Both the position numbers and the translations under genes were made by a program. The notes under the pieces were generated by a model that saw only the letters and a program-made list of their open reading frames with translations, made no database searches and had not been told where the DNA came from. DNA of 64,000 nt. Origin: Acidobacteriota bacterium. GTDB taxonomy: Bacteria; Actinomycetota; Actinomycetes; Actinomycetales; Microbacteriaceae. This document shows, piece by piece, positions 1 through 8,113 of the stretch (position 1 is its first letter; each line of letters starts with the position of its first letter). The stretch spans positions 56,045-120,044 of the forward strand of contig JABBOD010000003.1 of assembly GCA_019351995.1 (NCBI GenBank), given 5' to 3'.

Positions 1-834
1 CGCGCCTTCACCCAGGGCGGCTTCGCCGACCTCCGAGAGGTGCACAGCTGGAACCGGGGCTTCGCCACCAACCCGGCGAACCAGCGCTACGCCAGCCTCG
101 CCTCGGAGATCGATCGCGCCGTCAAGTTCATGGAGGCGGCAGGTGCCGACTTCGACGAGCTCAAGCGCGTCGAGTTCTACACCAGCCACGAGGGTCTGCT
201 CATGGATTACGAGCGCCCGATGACCCGCATCGACTCGCGCAACGGCACGCCGGTCAACACCAGCGCGCACTTCCTGTGGATCGGGGAGCGCACCCGCGGC
301 CTGGATGACGCCCACGTCGACTACTTCTCGCGCATCCGCAACCCGATCGGCGTGAAGCTCGGCCCGAGCACCACGGCCGACGACATGGAGCGCCTGATCG
401 ACAAGCTCGACCCGAACCGCGAGCCCGGGCGTCTGACCTTCATCACGCGCATGGGCGCCGGCAGGGTGCGGGATGCGCTGCCGCCGCTGCTCGAGGCGAT
501 CAAGAGCTTCGACGCGACGCCGCTGTGGGTGACCGACCCGATGCACGGCAACGGGCTGACGACGCCGACCGGCTACAAGACCCGACGCTTCGACGACGTC
601 GTGGATGAGGTGCGCGGCTTCTTCGAGTCCCACCGGGCCGCGGGCACCCACCCGGGCGGGATCCACATCGAGCTGACCGGCGACGACGTCACCGAGTGCC
701 TCGGCGGCTCGGAGCAGATCGATGAGGCCACGCTGGCCACCAAGTACGAGTCGCTGTGCGACCCGCGCCTGAACCACATGCAGTCGCTGGAGCTGGCGTT
801 CCTGGTGGCCGAGGAGCTGACGATCGCCCGCTGA
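1..834 (+). CDS. aroG: Class II DAHP synthase (3-deoxy-7-phosphoheptulonate synthase), 5'-truncated by window edge
   Basis: This is the C-terminal 277 residues of the plant-type (class II) DAHP synthase, which condenses phosphoenolpyruvate with erythrose 4-phosphate at the entry to the shikimate pathway. The reading frame is open from base 1. Family blocks are visible in order: EVHSWNRGF near the left edge, ASLASEIDRAVKFM, WIGERTRG, NPIGVKLGPS, GRLTFITRMGAGRVRD, DPMHGNG, THPGGIHIELTGDDVTECLGG and the closing DPRLNHMQSLELAFLVAE. Mycobacterial AroG is about 460 residues, so some 185 residues lie outside the window. It converges on the kinase gene with six bases between stop codons. The same neighbours (pknL, Rv2175c) sit by aroG in Mycobacterium, which supports the call. 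Confidence 0.97.
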   Translation, partial: RAFTQGGFADLREVHSWNRGFATNPANQRYASLASEIDRAVKFMEAAGADFDELKRVEFYTSHEGLLMDYERPMTRIDSRNGTPVNTSAHFLWIGERTRGLDDAHVDYFSRIRNPIGVKLGPSTTADDMERLIDKLDPNREPGRLTFITRMGAGRVRDALPPLLEAIKSFDATPLWVTDPMHGNGLTTPTGYKTRRFDDVVDEVRGFFESHRAAGTHPGGIHIELTGDDVTECLGGSEQIDEATLATKYESLCDPRLNHMQSLELAFLVAEELTIAR

Positions 835-840
835 GCGCTG

Positions 841-2826
841 CTAGGTGCCGAGTGAGACCGTCACCGTCGACCCCTTGTCGACGACGTTCCCGGCGTTCGG
901 AGCGATTGAAGTGACCTTCACTCCTGGGAATGGAGCCAGAGCCTGGCTAAGCCCTCCGTCGTTGGCGAACTGGATCTTGAAGCCCGCGTCGGTCAGCGCC
1001 TTCTTCGCGTCCGACCACTTCTTCCCCACCACATTAGGCACCGCAACCTGCTCCTTGCCCTTCGAGGTCTGCAGTTGCACCAGATCGCCGGTTCGGATGG
1101 TCAGCGGGCTGCCGTCCGCCTTCGTGGTCACCAGGCCGACAACGGCGCCCTTCGGCACGTCCTGACTGAACACGTCGACGGTGCCGGACACGGTCAGCCC
1201 GATACCCTTCAGCTCGGCGGTCGCGTCCGTCAGGCTCTTGCCGCTCAGGTCACCGGGCAACGGCCCCGCCGAGATCACGAGGGTGATCGGCTGCTTCTCG
1301 CCGTACGTCGCGACGCCGTTCAGGCTGGTGTTCTTGGCGTCGAGCGCGTCGATGACCGTGCCGGCGGGTACCTTCGCGTCGAACTGGCGGATCGGCGTTC
1401 CCGCGGTCCAGTGCGTCGAGATGAGGGCATCCGCGTCCTTCTCGGTCTGCCCGACGAAGGTCGGAAGGTCGAAGGGCCGAGGTCCCTGAGAGAGCAGCAG
1501 CTGCACCGCCGCGCCCTTCGTCACCGGCTGACCGATCGCGGGACTGGTCTGGGCTACGGCGCCGGTGGGGACATCCACCGAGTACGCCTGACCTCTCGTC
1601 GGATTCACCTTCAGGCCCAGCTTGGTCAGCGCCGCGGTCGCGTCGACGGGGGTCATCTTCACGATCGAGGCCGGGATGACGACCCGCGAACCGGGCCCCG
1701 CGCCGAAGTACCAGCCGGCAGCTCCCGCGGCGGCGGCCAGCAGCAGGACGACGAGGAACAGCGCCAGGCCGCGCCCGCGCCGCTTCTGCGACACCCTCGT
1801 GAGGGCGGCGGTGGAATCCGAGACCACGGCGTTTCTGCTCGGGGGTCGCGCGTCGATGATCTGGGTCTCGTCGGTCGCTCCCCGGGGCGTCTGCCCGGGA
1901 GCTGGCGGCATGAAGCGCTCGGTCGAGGCGGCCGGCAGCACCATCGTGCGCTGCGTGGCCGTCGAGCCAGTCGGGAGGGCCGTGCTCAACAGCGACTCGG
2001 TGTCGTGGAGCTGATCGAGCATCGCGCGGGCGTCGCGCGGTCGCTCCTCGGGATCGCGCGCGGTCGCCCACATGACCAGCTCATCGAGTTCGGCCGGCAC
2101 CTTCGAGTTCTTGTTGCTCGGCGCGGGAACCGTGTCATTGGCGTGCTGGTAGGCGATCTGCATGGGCTGCTCGCCCTTGAACGGCTGCTCGCCGGTCAGC
2201 ATCTCGAACATCATGATCCCGACCGCGTAGATGTCGCTGCGGGTGTCGGCGATCCCGCGGGTGACGAGCTCCGGTGACAGGTACGCGATCGTGCCCAACA
2301 GCGCGGCACCCGTCGCCGTGTTCGCGGATGCCGCCCGCGCCAGCCCGAAGTCGCCGATCTTGATCCGACCGTCGTCGGCCAGCAGTACGTTCTCGGGTTT
2401 CAGATCCCGGTGGACGATGCCGGCCTTGTGCGCGGCGGCCAGGCCGGACAGCACCGCCTCGGTGATGTCGATGGTCTGCTGGCTGGTCAGCGCGCCGTAC
2501 TCCTGCATCAGATCGCGGAGGGTGATGCCGGGGAGGTACTCCATGACCAGGTATGCGCTGTCGGCATCCTGCCCCTGGTCGAAGACGTTGACGACGTTCG
2601 GATGCGCCAGTCGGGCGGCCGAACGGGCCTCCTGGATGAAGCGCTGCTTGAACTGGCTGTCGTCGGCAAGGTGCCCGTGCATGACCTTGACGGCGACGCG
2701 GCGCTCGAGCCGCAGGTCGGTGGCGAGGTAGACCGTCGCCATGCCGCCGCGGGCGATTCGTGAGCGCACCTGATATCGGCCGTCGATGAGACGGCCGATC
2801 ATCGGATCTGTGGTGTTGACACTCAC
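841..2826 (-). CDS. pknL: Membrane Ser/Thr protein kinase with four PASTA domains (PknL locus)
   Basis: This is a 661-residue Hanks-type kinase. The kinase domain covers residues ~15-275: Gly-rich loop IARGGMATVYLA (~24), VAVK lysine (K47), HRDLKPEN with catalytic D141, DFG at 159-161, then SPE. A linker with several Thr residues follows, then one membrane helix (~353-375) and four extracellular PASTA repeats (~382-661) that in this family sense muropeptides or lipid II. GTG at 2826 is preferred because residues from there match the family, but ATG at 2802 is possible; an AAAAGG lies immediately before the GTG. Position next to aroG and the Rv2175c-like gene matches mycobacterial pknL, although that protein lacks PASTA repeats. 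Targets are probably the adjacent HTH protein and division proteins (inference). Confidence 0.93.
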   Translation of the reverse strand: MSVNTTDPMIGRLIDGRYQVRSRIARGGMATVYLATDLRLERRVAVKVMHGHLADDSQFKQRFIQEARSAARLAHPNVVNVFDQGQDADSAYLVMEYLPGITLRDLMQEYGALTSQQTIDITEAVLSGLAAAHKAGIVHRDLKPENVLLADDGRIKIGDFGLARAASANTATGAALLGTIAYLSPELVTRGIADTRSDIYAVGIMMFEMLTGEQPFKGEQPMQIAYQHANDTVPAPSNKNSKVPAELDELVMWATARDPEERPRDARAMLDQLHDTESLLSTALPTGSTATQRTMVLPAASTERFMPPAPGQTPRGATDETQIIDARPPSRNAVVSDSTAALTRVSQKRRGRGLALFLVVLLLAAAAGAAGWYFGAGPGSRVVIPASIVKMTPVDATAALTKLGLKVNPTRGQAYSVDVPTGAVAQTSPAIGQPVTKGAAVQLLLSQGPRPFDLPTFVGQTEKDADALISTHWTAGTPIRQFDAKVPAGTVIDALDAKNTSLNGVATYGEKQPITLVISAGPLPGDLSGKSLTDATAELKGIGLTVSGTVDVFSQDVPKGAVVGLVTTKADGSPLTIRTGDLVQLQTSKGKEQVAVPNVVGKKWSDAKKALTDAGFKIQFANDGGLSQALAPFPGVKVTSIAPNAGNVVDKGSTVTVSLGT

Positions 2827-2910
2827 CTTTTGAGTGTAGGCAGAGCCATCCTGAACGCGGGACTGCCACACGGTGAAGACCTCTTCACGATCTGCCGCGC
2901 CGGAGGAGCG

Positions 2911-4260
2911 TCAGCCCAGTTGCCGGAGCCATGCCCATGCGCCGGACTCCCACTGGGCATAGGCGTCGGGATACGCCGAGACCTGCACGGCCTGCGCTGC
3001 CTGCGTGACGCTCATGTTCTGCCAGCCCGGGATCTCGAGCAGCCCGCGGGTGATGCCCGCATTCGGGTTGCTCGGGCCGCCGTAGAACAGTCGTGCGGCG
3101 TAGTCGACGTTGAGCAGCTGCGCCTTGGTGCCCCATCCGGTGCTCGGACGCTGCTGGAAGATCCCGATCGAGTCGCGGTCGCCGTAGTGGAGGTTGCGCA
3201 GCCCTGACTCCTGCGCTGCCGCGGCCAAGGCAACGACGATGCCGCGGTCGGGGACGCCGAGGCGCCGGCCGACCTGGATGATGGTGCGCGCGTTGGCGGC
3301 GCTTGCTCCCGTCAGCCCGGCGGCAGAGAGCGTGGGAGCCGAGCTGCCGCTCCCGACGGCGGCGACCGGGATCAGCAGGGTGCGTCCGGCATAGATGATG
3401 CTGGACGGGCCCAGTCCATTGGCCGCGAGGATCGCGGAGACGGTGGTGCCCGCGTTCTGCGCGATCGAGCTGATCGTGTCGCCGGTGCGGATCGTGTAGC
3501 TCGTCGACGACGCGGGCGAGGCGGCGGAGTTGCTCGGGGTGATCGCCGCAACCGTTTGCACGTTGAGGACCGGCGCTCCGCCCGACGGAATGAGGAGGGT
3601 GCGACCGCTGTAGATGATGCTCGACCAGCTGAGACCGTTGGCGCTCAGCACCGCCTGCGTCGTCACCCCGAACCGGGCGGCGATGCTGCCGACCGTGTCG
3701 CCGTTTTGGATCGTGTACCGCGTTGCCGACGAGACCGCCGCGGCCGTCGTCGGTGACGGGGCGGCGGTGATCGAGCCGCCCAGTGCGAGCACCTGGCCCG
3801 GGAAGATCAGCGACTTCCAGCTCAGTCCGTTGAGGGCAAGCACGGAGGCCGTGGAGAGACCGTAGCGACCCGCGATCGACGACACCGTGTCACCGGCCAC
3901 GACGGTGTACGAGCTCGGCGCGGCGGCGGGGGTGCTCGCGGTGCTGATCGTCGCCGACGTGGGGATGGCCGTCTTGACGGCGGTGGTGATGATCTCGCGC
4001 AGGGACGCCCGGAGTTCGCTCTTCGCCTTCTCGGGACGCTGCTTGCTGGCTGCGGAAGCGCCATCAAGCGGTCCGGCGAGATTCAGGGTGACCGTCATCG
4101 CTCCGGCCAGCATCACCGGCACCGTCGCCATGACGCCTTTGCCGAGTCGCGTCGAACGAAAGGGGATGTCCGGCTCCGGCGGGGGGGCACTGATCGGTGT
4201 GGGCGCGAGCCCGGAGAACACCCGGCGCGCGAATGTTCCGCTGTCCGTTAAGTCGCTCAT
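2911..4260 (-). CDS. Exported LysM protein with lytic-transglycosylase-like C-terminal domain
   Basis: This is a 449-residue exported or membrane-anchored wall protein. The N-terminus is cytoplasmic and ends in a hydrophobic stretch (~residues 45-70). Three LysM peptidoglycan-binding repeats follow, each recognisable by YTV/YTI..GDT..SIA and a closing GxxLxI/L segment. The last ~130 residues contain AAAAQESGLRNL and GIFQQRPSTGWG, as in goose-lysozyme/SLT-like hydrolase domains of actinobacteria, with ESG carrying the likely catalytic Glu. ATG at 4260 is chosen because GGGGGAAGG lies 7 nt upstream; an ATG at 4281 is less likely. The kinase gene downstream is 84 nt away. Role: peptidoglycan remodelling outside the membrane (inference from domains). 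Confidence 0.85.
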   Translation of the reverse strand: MSDLTDSGTFARRVFSGLAPTPISAPPPEPDIPFRSTRLGKGVMATVPVMLAGAMTVTLNLAGPLDGASAASKQRPEKAKSELRASLREIITTAVKTAIPTSATISTASTPAAAPSSYTVVAGDTVSSIAGRYGLSTASVLALNGLSWKSLIFPGQVLALGGSITAAPSPTTAAAVSSATRYTIQNGDTVGSIAARFGVTTQAVLSANGLSWSSIIYSGRTLLIPSGGAPVLNVQTVAAITPSNSAASPASSTSYTIRTGDTISSIAQNAGTTVSAILAANGLGPSSIIYAGRTLLIPVAAVGSGSSAPTLSAAGLTGASAANARTIIQVGRRLGVPDRGIVVALAAAAQESGLRNLHYGDRDSIGIFQQRPSTGWGTKAQLLNVDYAARLFYGGPSNPNAGITRGLLEIPGWQNMSVTQAAQAVQVSAYPDAYAQWESGAWAWLRQLG

Positions 4261-4352
4261 GCTGCTGCCTTCCCCCGGCACCGAGATATCGGTCTGTCTA
4301 AGCTGTCACAGAACAATAGTCGAGTCAACCATCGTGGTTTGTGGGGCCTGGG

Positions 4353-4370
4353 TTTACATGTTTGTAACAT
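4353..4370. promoter_or_regulatory. Candidate operator between divergent genes (TTACA/TGTAA inverted repeat)
   Basis: TTACA (4354-4358) and TGTAA (4363-4367) form an inverted repeat with a 4-nt spacer. The same bases can be read as two similar half-sites about ten bases apart (TTTACAT, TGTAACAT), which resembles the direct-repeat boxes of the response regulator MtrA. It lies upstream of the LysM hydrolase gene (minus strand) and of the Rv2175c-like gene (plus strand). A TTGACT -35-like element for the LysM gene is at 4323-4328. The assignment to MtrA is an inference. Confidence 0.35.
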
Positions 4371-4415
4371 TCGCACGTCGAGACTCGCCCCCTCGGAACG
4401 TGGCAGTCTTGTGGG

Positions 4416-4757
4416 GTGAGCGATAGCGCCGGTGCGACCTGGCTGACCATTCCCGACCTCGTCGAACTGCTGAGGCTTCCGCAGAGCAAGGTCCGTCGGC
4501 TGATCGAGGATCGCGCGATCCTGGCCACTCGGGTCGACGGGGTTCTCAAGGTGCCGGCTGCCTTCATCTCCGGCGGCGAACCGCTCGGCGATCTGAAGGG
4601 CACCATCGTGGTGCTCGGGGACGCCGGGTTCAGCGACGACGAGGCCATGCACTGGCTGCTGTCGGAGGAAGACAGCCTGGGCGTCTCTCCCGTTGATGCG
4701 CTCAAGGCCGGCCGGAAGGCCGAGGTGCGGCGCGTCGCCCAAGCCCTCGGGTTCTGA
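4416..4757 (+). CDS. Rv2175c-family small HTH DNA-binding protein
   Basis: This 113-residue protein matches the Rv2175c family. Its N-terminal winged-HTH segment reads WLTIPDLVELLRLPQSKVRRLIEDRAI, and the C-terminal half (GFSDDEAMHWLL, DALKAGRKAEVRRVAQALGF) is the typical small helical domain. In Mycobacterium tuberculosis Rv2175c is a DNA-binding substrate of the kinase PknL encoded beside it. The same pairing here, separated only by the LysM gene, argues for kinase-controlled regulation (inference). The GTG start has no Shine-Dalgarno sequence; CAGTCT at 4404-4409 lies 6 nt upstream, consistent with a leaderless mRNA. It converges on the prenyl synthase gene with six bases between stop codons. 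Confidence 0.88.
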   Translation: MSDSAGATWLTIPDLVELLRLPQSKVRRLIEDRAILATRVDGVLKVPAAFISGGEPLGDLKGTIVVLGDAGFSDDEAMHWLLSEEDSLGVSPVDALKAGRKAEVRRVAQALGF

Positions 4758-4763
4758 GCCCGC

Positions 4764-5882
4764 TCAGCTCTCGCGCCGCGTGACGGCATCGGCGAGCGCG
4801 CCGAGCTCATCGCGCGCCGACCGCGTGAGGGGCGCATCGGCGAGAGCCGCCATCGCGACTCCCACGTTGTGCGCGATGATCCGCTCGACCTGCTCGACGG
4901 CGCCACTGTCGCGCACGGCGTTCTGCAGCATCGCGATCTGCTGCTCGTCGAGATCGTCGTCGCCCAGCAGTTCATCGAACAGCCGACCGATCCCGCCCTG
5001 CAGCTTCTGCCTGGTCAGAGCGACCAGGACCGTTCGCTTGCCCTCTCGAAGATCGTCGCCGGCAGGCTTGCCGGTGACAACCGGGTCGCCGAACACTCCG
5101 AGGAGGTCGTCGCGCAGTTGGAACGCCACACCGAGGGGGAGGCCGAATGACCGGAGGGCGCCGAGCTGGGGGAGCGAGGCATCCGCCAGCGACGCCCCGA
5201 TCGCCAGCGGGGCCTCGACGCTGTACTTCGCGGACTTGTAGACGATGACCCGATGGGCGCGGGGGAGCAGTTCCGCCTCTGGTCGGGTGCGCCAGGAGGT
5301 CTCCTCGAGCATGTCGAGGTACTGGCCGACCGTCACCTCGGTGCGCATCACGGCGAACTCGTCGCGAGCAGCCGTTGCGGCAACCGGATTCTTCAGCGCA
5401 CGCGTCCCGGCCTCGAAGAGTTGATCGCTCCAGGCCAGCAACAGGTCGCCGAGCAGGAGGGCGCTGGCATCCCCGTACGCACGTGCCGAGCCCGACCAGC
5501 CCTGTTCTCGGTGCCACGACTCGAAGCGCTTGTGCGCGCTCGGCTGGCCGCGGCGCAGGTCGGAGTTGTCCATGATGTCGTCGTGTACCAGCGCGGCCGC
5601 GTGAAAGATCTCCAGGGCGGATGCCACCGAGATGACGGCGTCAAGGCCGTCGTCGTCGCCGTCACCGAGCTCGTCGTGGGCGCGTGCGAAGCCCGAGACC
5701 GAACGCCATCCCCAGTAGCAGAACAGTGCGCGGAACCGTTTGCCGCCCGCCAGCAGACGGCGAGCCGACTCGTCGATGACGTCGAGATCGGGGGAGATCT
5801 TGAGAAGGGCAGCTCCCTGCACGGCCAAGACCTCGTCGAGCCGCGACTGGACGAGGTCGACTAAGCGCGTACTCCCAGCCAC
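4764..5882 (-). CDS. idsA: Polyprenyl diphosphate synthase (trans-isoprenyl diphosphate synthase)
   Basis: This 372-residue protein condenses isopentenyl diphosphate with allylic diphosphates to make the prenyl chain of quinones, carotenoids or lipid carriers; the chain length cannot be read with certainty. Family motifs are clear: GGKRFRA near residue 46, the first Asp-rich motif DDIMD followed by RRGQPSAH, the segment TVGQYLDM, and the second Asp-rich motif LRDDLLGVFGD with TGKPAGDDLREGKRT. The GTG start has no good Shine-Dalgarno; TAGCAT on the minus strand (5889-5894) is 6 nt upstream, so the gene is probably leaderless. The Mycobacterium homologue idsA2 is in the same neighbourhood. Confidence 0.93.
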   Translation of the reverse strand: MAGSTRLVDLVQSRLDEVLAVQGAALLKISPDLDVIDESARRLLAGGKRFRALFCYWGWRSVSGFARAHDELGDGDDDGLDAVISVASALEIFHAAALVHDDIMDNSDLRRGQPSAHKRFESWHREQGWSGSARAYGDASALLLGDLLLAWSDQLFEAGTRALKNPVAATAARDEFAVMRTEVTVGQYLDMLEETSWRTRPEAELLPRAHRVIVYKSAKYSVEAPLAIGASLADASLPQLGALRSFGLPLGVAFQLRDDLLGVFGDPVVTGKPAGDDLREGKRTVLVALTRQKLQGGIGRLFDELLGDDDLDEQQIAMLQNAVRDSGAVEQVERIIAHNVGVAMAALADAPLTRSARDELGALADAVTRRES

Positions 5883-5974
5883 GCGCCTATGCTATCGGCG
5901 GGAACCGGGCTTAGGATGCTGGAAGATCAACGAGTCGGCCGCACCGGGTGAGCACGACCGTGAGGGAGCTGGAA

Positions 5975-6352
5975 ATGCCGCTTTCTGAACAGGAGCAGCG
6001 CCTCCTCGACGAGATGGAGCGCAGCCTCTACCACAATGACGCTGACGACGTCACGACGGTGGGTGCGCGACGAGGCCGTCCGAACTACACCGCGCTCGTG
6101 ATTGGGATTCTCGCGGGGGTGATCGGGCTCGGCCTGCTGGTCGTCGGAGTGACGCTTCGCCAGCCGGTCGTCGGGATCCTCGGGTTCGCCATCATGTTCG
6201 CCGGCGCCCTGTTCGCCATCGCCCCGCCTCGCCGTTTGACGATTCCGAGCCCTGGCGAGACCGCCGGGCCCGGTAAGCCCCGGACCGGCTTCATGGATTC
6301 CCTCAACGAGCGGTGGGAACGCCGCAACGACGACAACGACCGAGACCGCTAG
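5975..6352 (+). CDS. DUF3040 two-helix membrane protein
   Basis: This 125-residue protein opens with PLSEQEQRLLDEMERSLY, the signature of the DUF3040 family. A basic cytoplasmic stretch, two hydrophobic helices (~36-58 and ~64-83, residue numbers from this start) and a charged C-terminal tail follow. ATG at 5975 is chosen over GTG 5948 because GGGAG is 8 nt upstream and family members start at this methionine. DUF3040 genes commonly precede mraZ in actinobacteria; the biochemical role is unknown. The gene is closed by two strong terminators. Confidence 0.88.
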   Translation: MPLSEQEQRLLDEMERSLYHNDADDVTTVGARRGRPNYTALVIGILAGVIGLGLLVVGVTLRQPVVGILGFAIMFAGALFAIAPPRRLTIPSPGETAGPGKPRTGFMDSLNERWERRNDDNDRDR

Positions 6353-6375
6353 ACCACCTCTCCACTTCTCTCCCG

Positions 6376-6400
6376 AAAGGGCCGGCTGAGCCGGCCCTTT
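6376..6400 (+). terminator. Rho-independent terminator 1 after DUF3040 gene
   Basis: AAAGGGCCGGCT (6376-6387) and AGCCGGCCCTTT (6389-6400) form a perfect inverted repeat around one central base, ending in TTT. It starts 24 nt after the DUF3040 stop codon. As the arms are complementary and flanked by A and T, it could act in both directions. Confidence 0.85.
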
Positions 6401-6410
6401 CGTCGTTCAC

Positions 6411-6440
6411 GGCCCGCCGGTTCCCCGGTGGGCCTTTTTC
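6411..6440 (+). terminator. Rho-independent terminator 2, in tandem
   Basis: GGCCCGCCGG (6411-6420), a TTCC loop and CCGGTGGGCC (6425-6434) form a 10-bp stem with one G-U pair, followed directly by TTTTTC. With the preceding hairpin it isolates the mraZ operon from upstream transcription. Confidence 0.85.
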
Positions 6441-6550
6441 GTGCGCCCTCTGGCGAATGTCCCTCCACTTCCCTCCCCGGTTCCGATCGCCCGGAATCCG
6501 GGGGAGCGTGCCCTCTTGTGGGGGCATCCATTCCCCGATTTCGTGCATGA

Positions 6551-6590
6551 AGTGGTGGAAAGTGGAAGGAAGTGGAGTAAAGTGGGGATT
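6551..6590 (+). promoter_or_regulatory. MraZ operator: four AGTGG repeats at 10-bp spacing
   Basis: AGTGG occurs at 6551, 6561, 6571 and 6581, exactly one helical turn apart, ending 33 nt before the mraZ start. MraZ proteins bind short direct repeats of this kind (TGGG-type boxes at 10-bp spacing in Escherichia coli, AAAGTG-type in mycoplasmas) upstream of their own gene and the dcw operon. The site therefore probably mediates autoregulation of mraZ and the whole downstream cluster. I cannot place the -10/-35 elements confidently. Confidence 0.85.
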
Positions 6591-6623
6591 GTCCTTCTGT
6601 CTGGCCGGAGAGTGAGGGGACCC

Positions 6624-7058
6624 ATGCTGCTTGGCACCTTCGTTCCCAAGCTCGATGACAAAGGGCGCATCATCCTTCCCGCCAAGTTCACCGACGACTT
6701 CGGCAATGGCGTCGTCATGGCGCGTGGCCAAGAGCACGCCATCTACGTGTACAGCCAGACCGAGTTCGAGAGTCTGGTTCAGCGCATGCAGGCCCAGGCG
6801 CCCGCGCTCGGCAAGCAGGGTCGCGACTACCTGCGGCTCTTCCTCTCCAGCGCGACGCAGGAGATCCCCGACAAGCAGCATCGCGTGACCATCCCGGCGA
6901 TGCTGCGCGAGTACGCGGGTCTCGATCGAGACCTCACCGTCATCGGAGCGGGGAGCCGCGCCGAGATCTGGGACGCCGCGGCGTGGAACACGTACTACGC
7001 GAGCGCCGAAGCCGGCTTTGCCGACGCCGACGGGGAGGTGATCTCGGGACTCTTCTAG
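6624..7058 (+). CDS. mraZ: Transcriptional regulator MraZ
   Basis: This 144-residue protein has two SpoVT/AbrB-like domains. The first begins [22 protein letters not shown] and the second contains [18 protein letters not shown], both family signatures. Homologues form ring-shaped oligomers that bind the repeats upstream of mraZ and repress the dcw operon. ATG at 6624 is chosen since it matches all family N-termini and follows GAGGGGA (6614-6620); the frame is open further upstream but that part is not conserved. About 100 nt separate it from rsmH, with no convincing terminator, so co-transcription is likely. Confidence 0.97.
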   Translation: MLLGTFVPKLDDKGRIILPAKFTDDFGNGVVMARGQEHAIYVYSQTEFESLVQRMQAQAPALGKQGRDYLRLFLSSATQEIPDKQHRVTIPAMLREYAGLDRDLTVIGAGSRAEIWDAAAWNTYYASAEAGFADADGEVISGLF

Positions 7059-7159
7059 CGCCTCGTGCCCGACCCTCAGCCGCGCACCCTGACTTCACTT
7101 CCCCGGAGCCAGGTCGCAGCGGATGGGGATCAGGCCCGAGGGGCTCGACCCCGGACTCC

Positions 7160-8113
7160 ATGGCCGAGAACTCACTGCACACTCCCGTCATGCTCGACCG
7201 CACCCTCGAGCTGCTCGCGCCCGCGCTGGAGCGACCGGGTGCGGTGCTCGTCGACGCGACACTCGGCCTGGGTGGACACGCCGACGCGTTCCTCGCGCGG
7301 TTCCCCGAGTTGGTCTTCGTCGGGCTCGACCGCGACCCGCACGCGCTTCAGCTCGCGGGGGAGCGGTTGGCCCCGTATGGCGAGCGCGTCCACCTCGTGC
7401 ACACCGTGTACGACCGGATCGCCGAGGTGCTCGACGAGCTCGACATGTCGTCGGTGGCCGGAGTGCTCTTCGACCTCGGCGTCTCCTCGATGCAGCTTGA
7501 CCAGGTCGAGCGCGGCTTCTCCTACTCGAAGGATGCCCCGCTCGATATGCGCATGGACGACACCTCGGAACTGACCGCCGCGCGCGTTCTCGCCGAGTAC
7601 GACGAGGCCAGCCTGCGTCGCATCTTCTATGAGTACGGCGAGGAGAAGCTCGCCCCGCGCTACGCCAGCCGTATCGTCCGCGAGCGCGTTGTCACGCCGC
7701 TCACGAGCTCCGCTCAACTCGTCGAGTTGCTGCACGCCGCAACCCCCGCCGCTCTCCAGCGCGCGGGCCATCCCGCCAAGCGGGTGTTCCAGGCGTTGCG
7801 CATCGAAGTCAACCAGGAGCTGGCAGTGCTCGAACGGGCGATGCCCGCGGCACTCGATGCGCTCGAGGTCGGCGGACGCATCGTCGTGCTCGCGTACCAG
7901 TCTCTCGAGGACCGCATCGTCAAGCGGGAGCTGACCGCGCGATCCACGTCGAGTGCCCCCCGCGGTCTGCCCGTCGAACTGCCCGAGCACCGGCCGGAGT
8001 TCAAGCTCCTGGTGCGTGGCGCCGAACTCGCCAGCGAGACCGAAAAGGCCTCCAACTCGCGCTCCACCCCCGTGCGGTTGCGCGCGGCTGAACGATTGAA
8101 GGCCGCAGCATGA
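7160..8113 (+). CDS. rsmH: 16S rRNA (cytosine1402-N4)-methyltransferase RsmH
   Basis: This 317-residue SAM-dependent methyltransferase modifies C1402 in the ribosomal P site. Visible family blocks are [13 protein letters not shown] at the N-terminus, the SAM-binding [57 protein letters not shown], and [10 protein letters not shown]. The ATG at 7160 fits family N-termini; the only purine-rich stretch is ~20 nt upstream, so translation initiation may be weak. The stop codon overlaps the ftsL start by four bases (ATGA), indicating translational coupling. Confidence 0.97.
   Translation: MAENSLHTPVMLDRTLELLAPALERPGAVLVDATLGLGGHADAFLARFPELVFVGLDRDPHALQLAGERLAPYGERVHLVHTVYDRIAEVLDELDMSSVAGVLFDLGVSSMQLDQVERGFSYSKDAPLDMRMDDTSELTAARVLAEYDEASLRRIFYEYGEEKLAPRYASRIVRERVVTPLTSSAQLVELLHAATPAALQRAGHPAKRVFQALRIEVNQELAVLERAMPAALDALEVGGRIVVLAYQSLEDRIVKRELTARSTSSAPRGLPVELPEHRPEFKLLVRGAELASETEKASNSRSTPVRLRAAERLKAAA

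Noticed and set aside
6359..6470. Additional inverted AGTGG copies upstream of the mraZ repeats
   Set aside because: They are solitary, not in 10-bp phase with the array and overlap terminators; likely chance.
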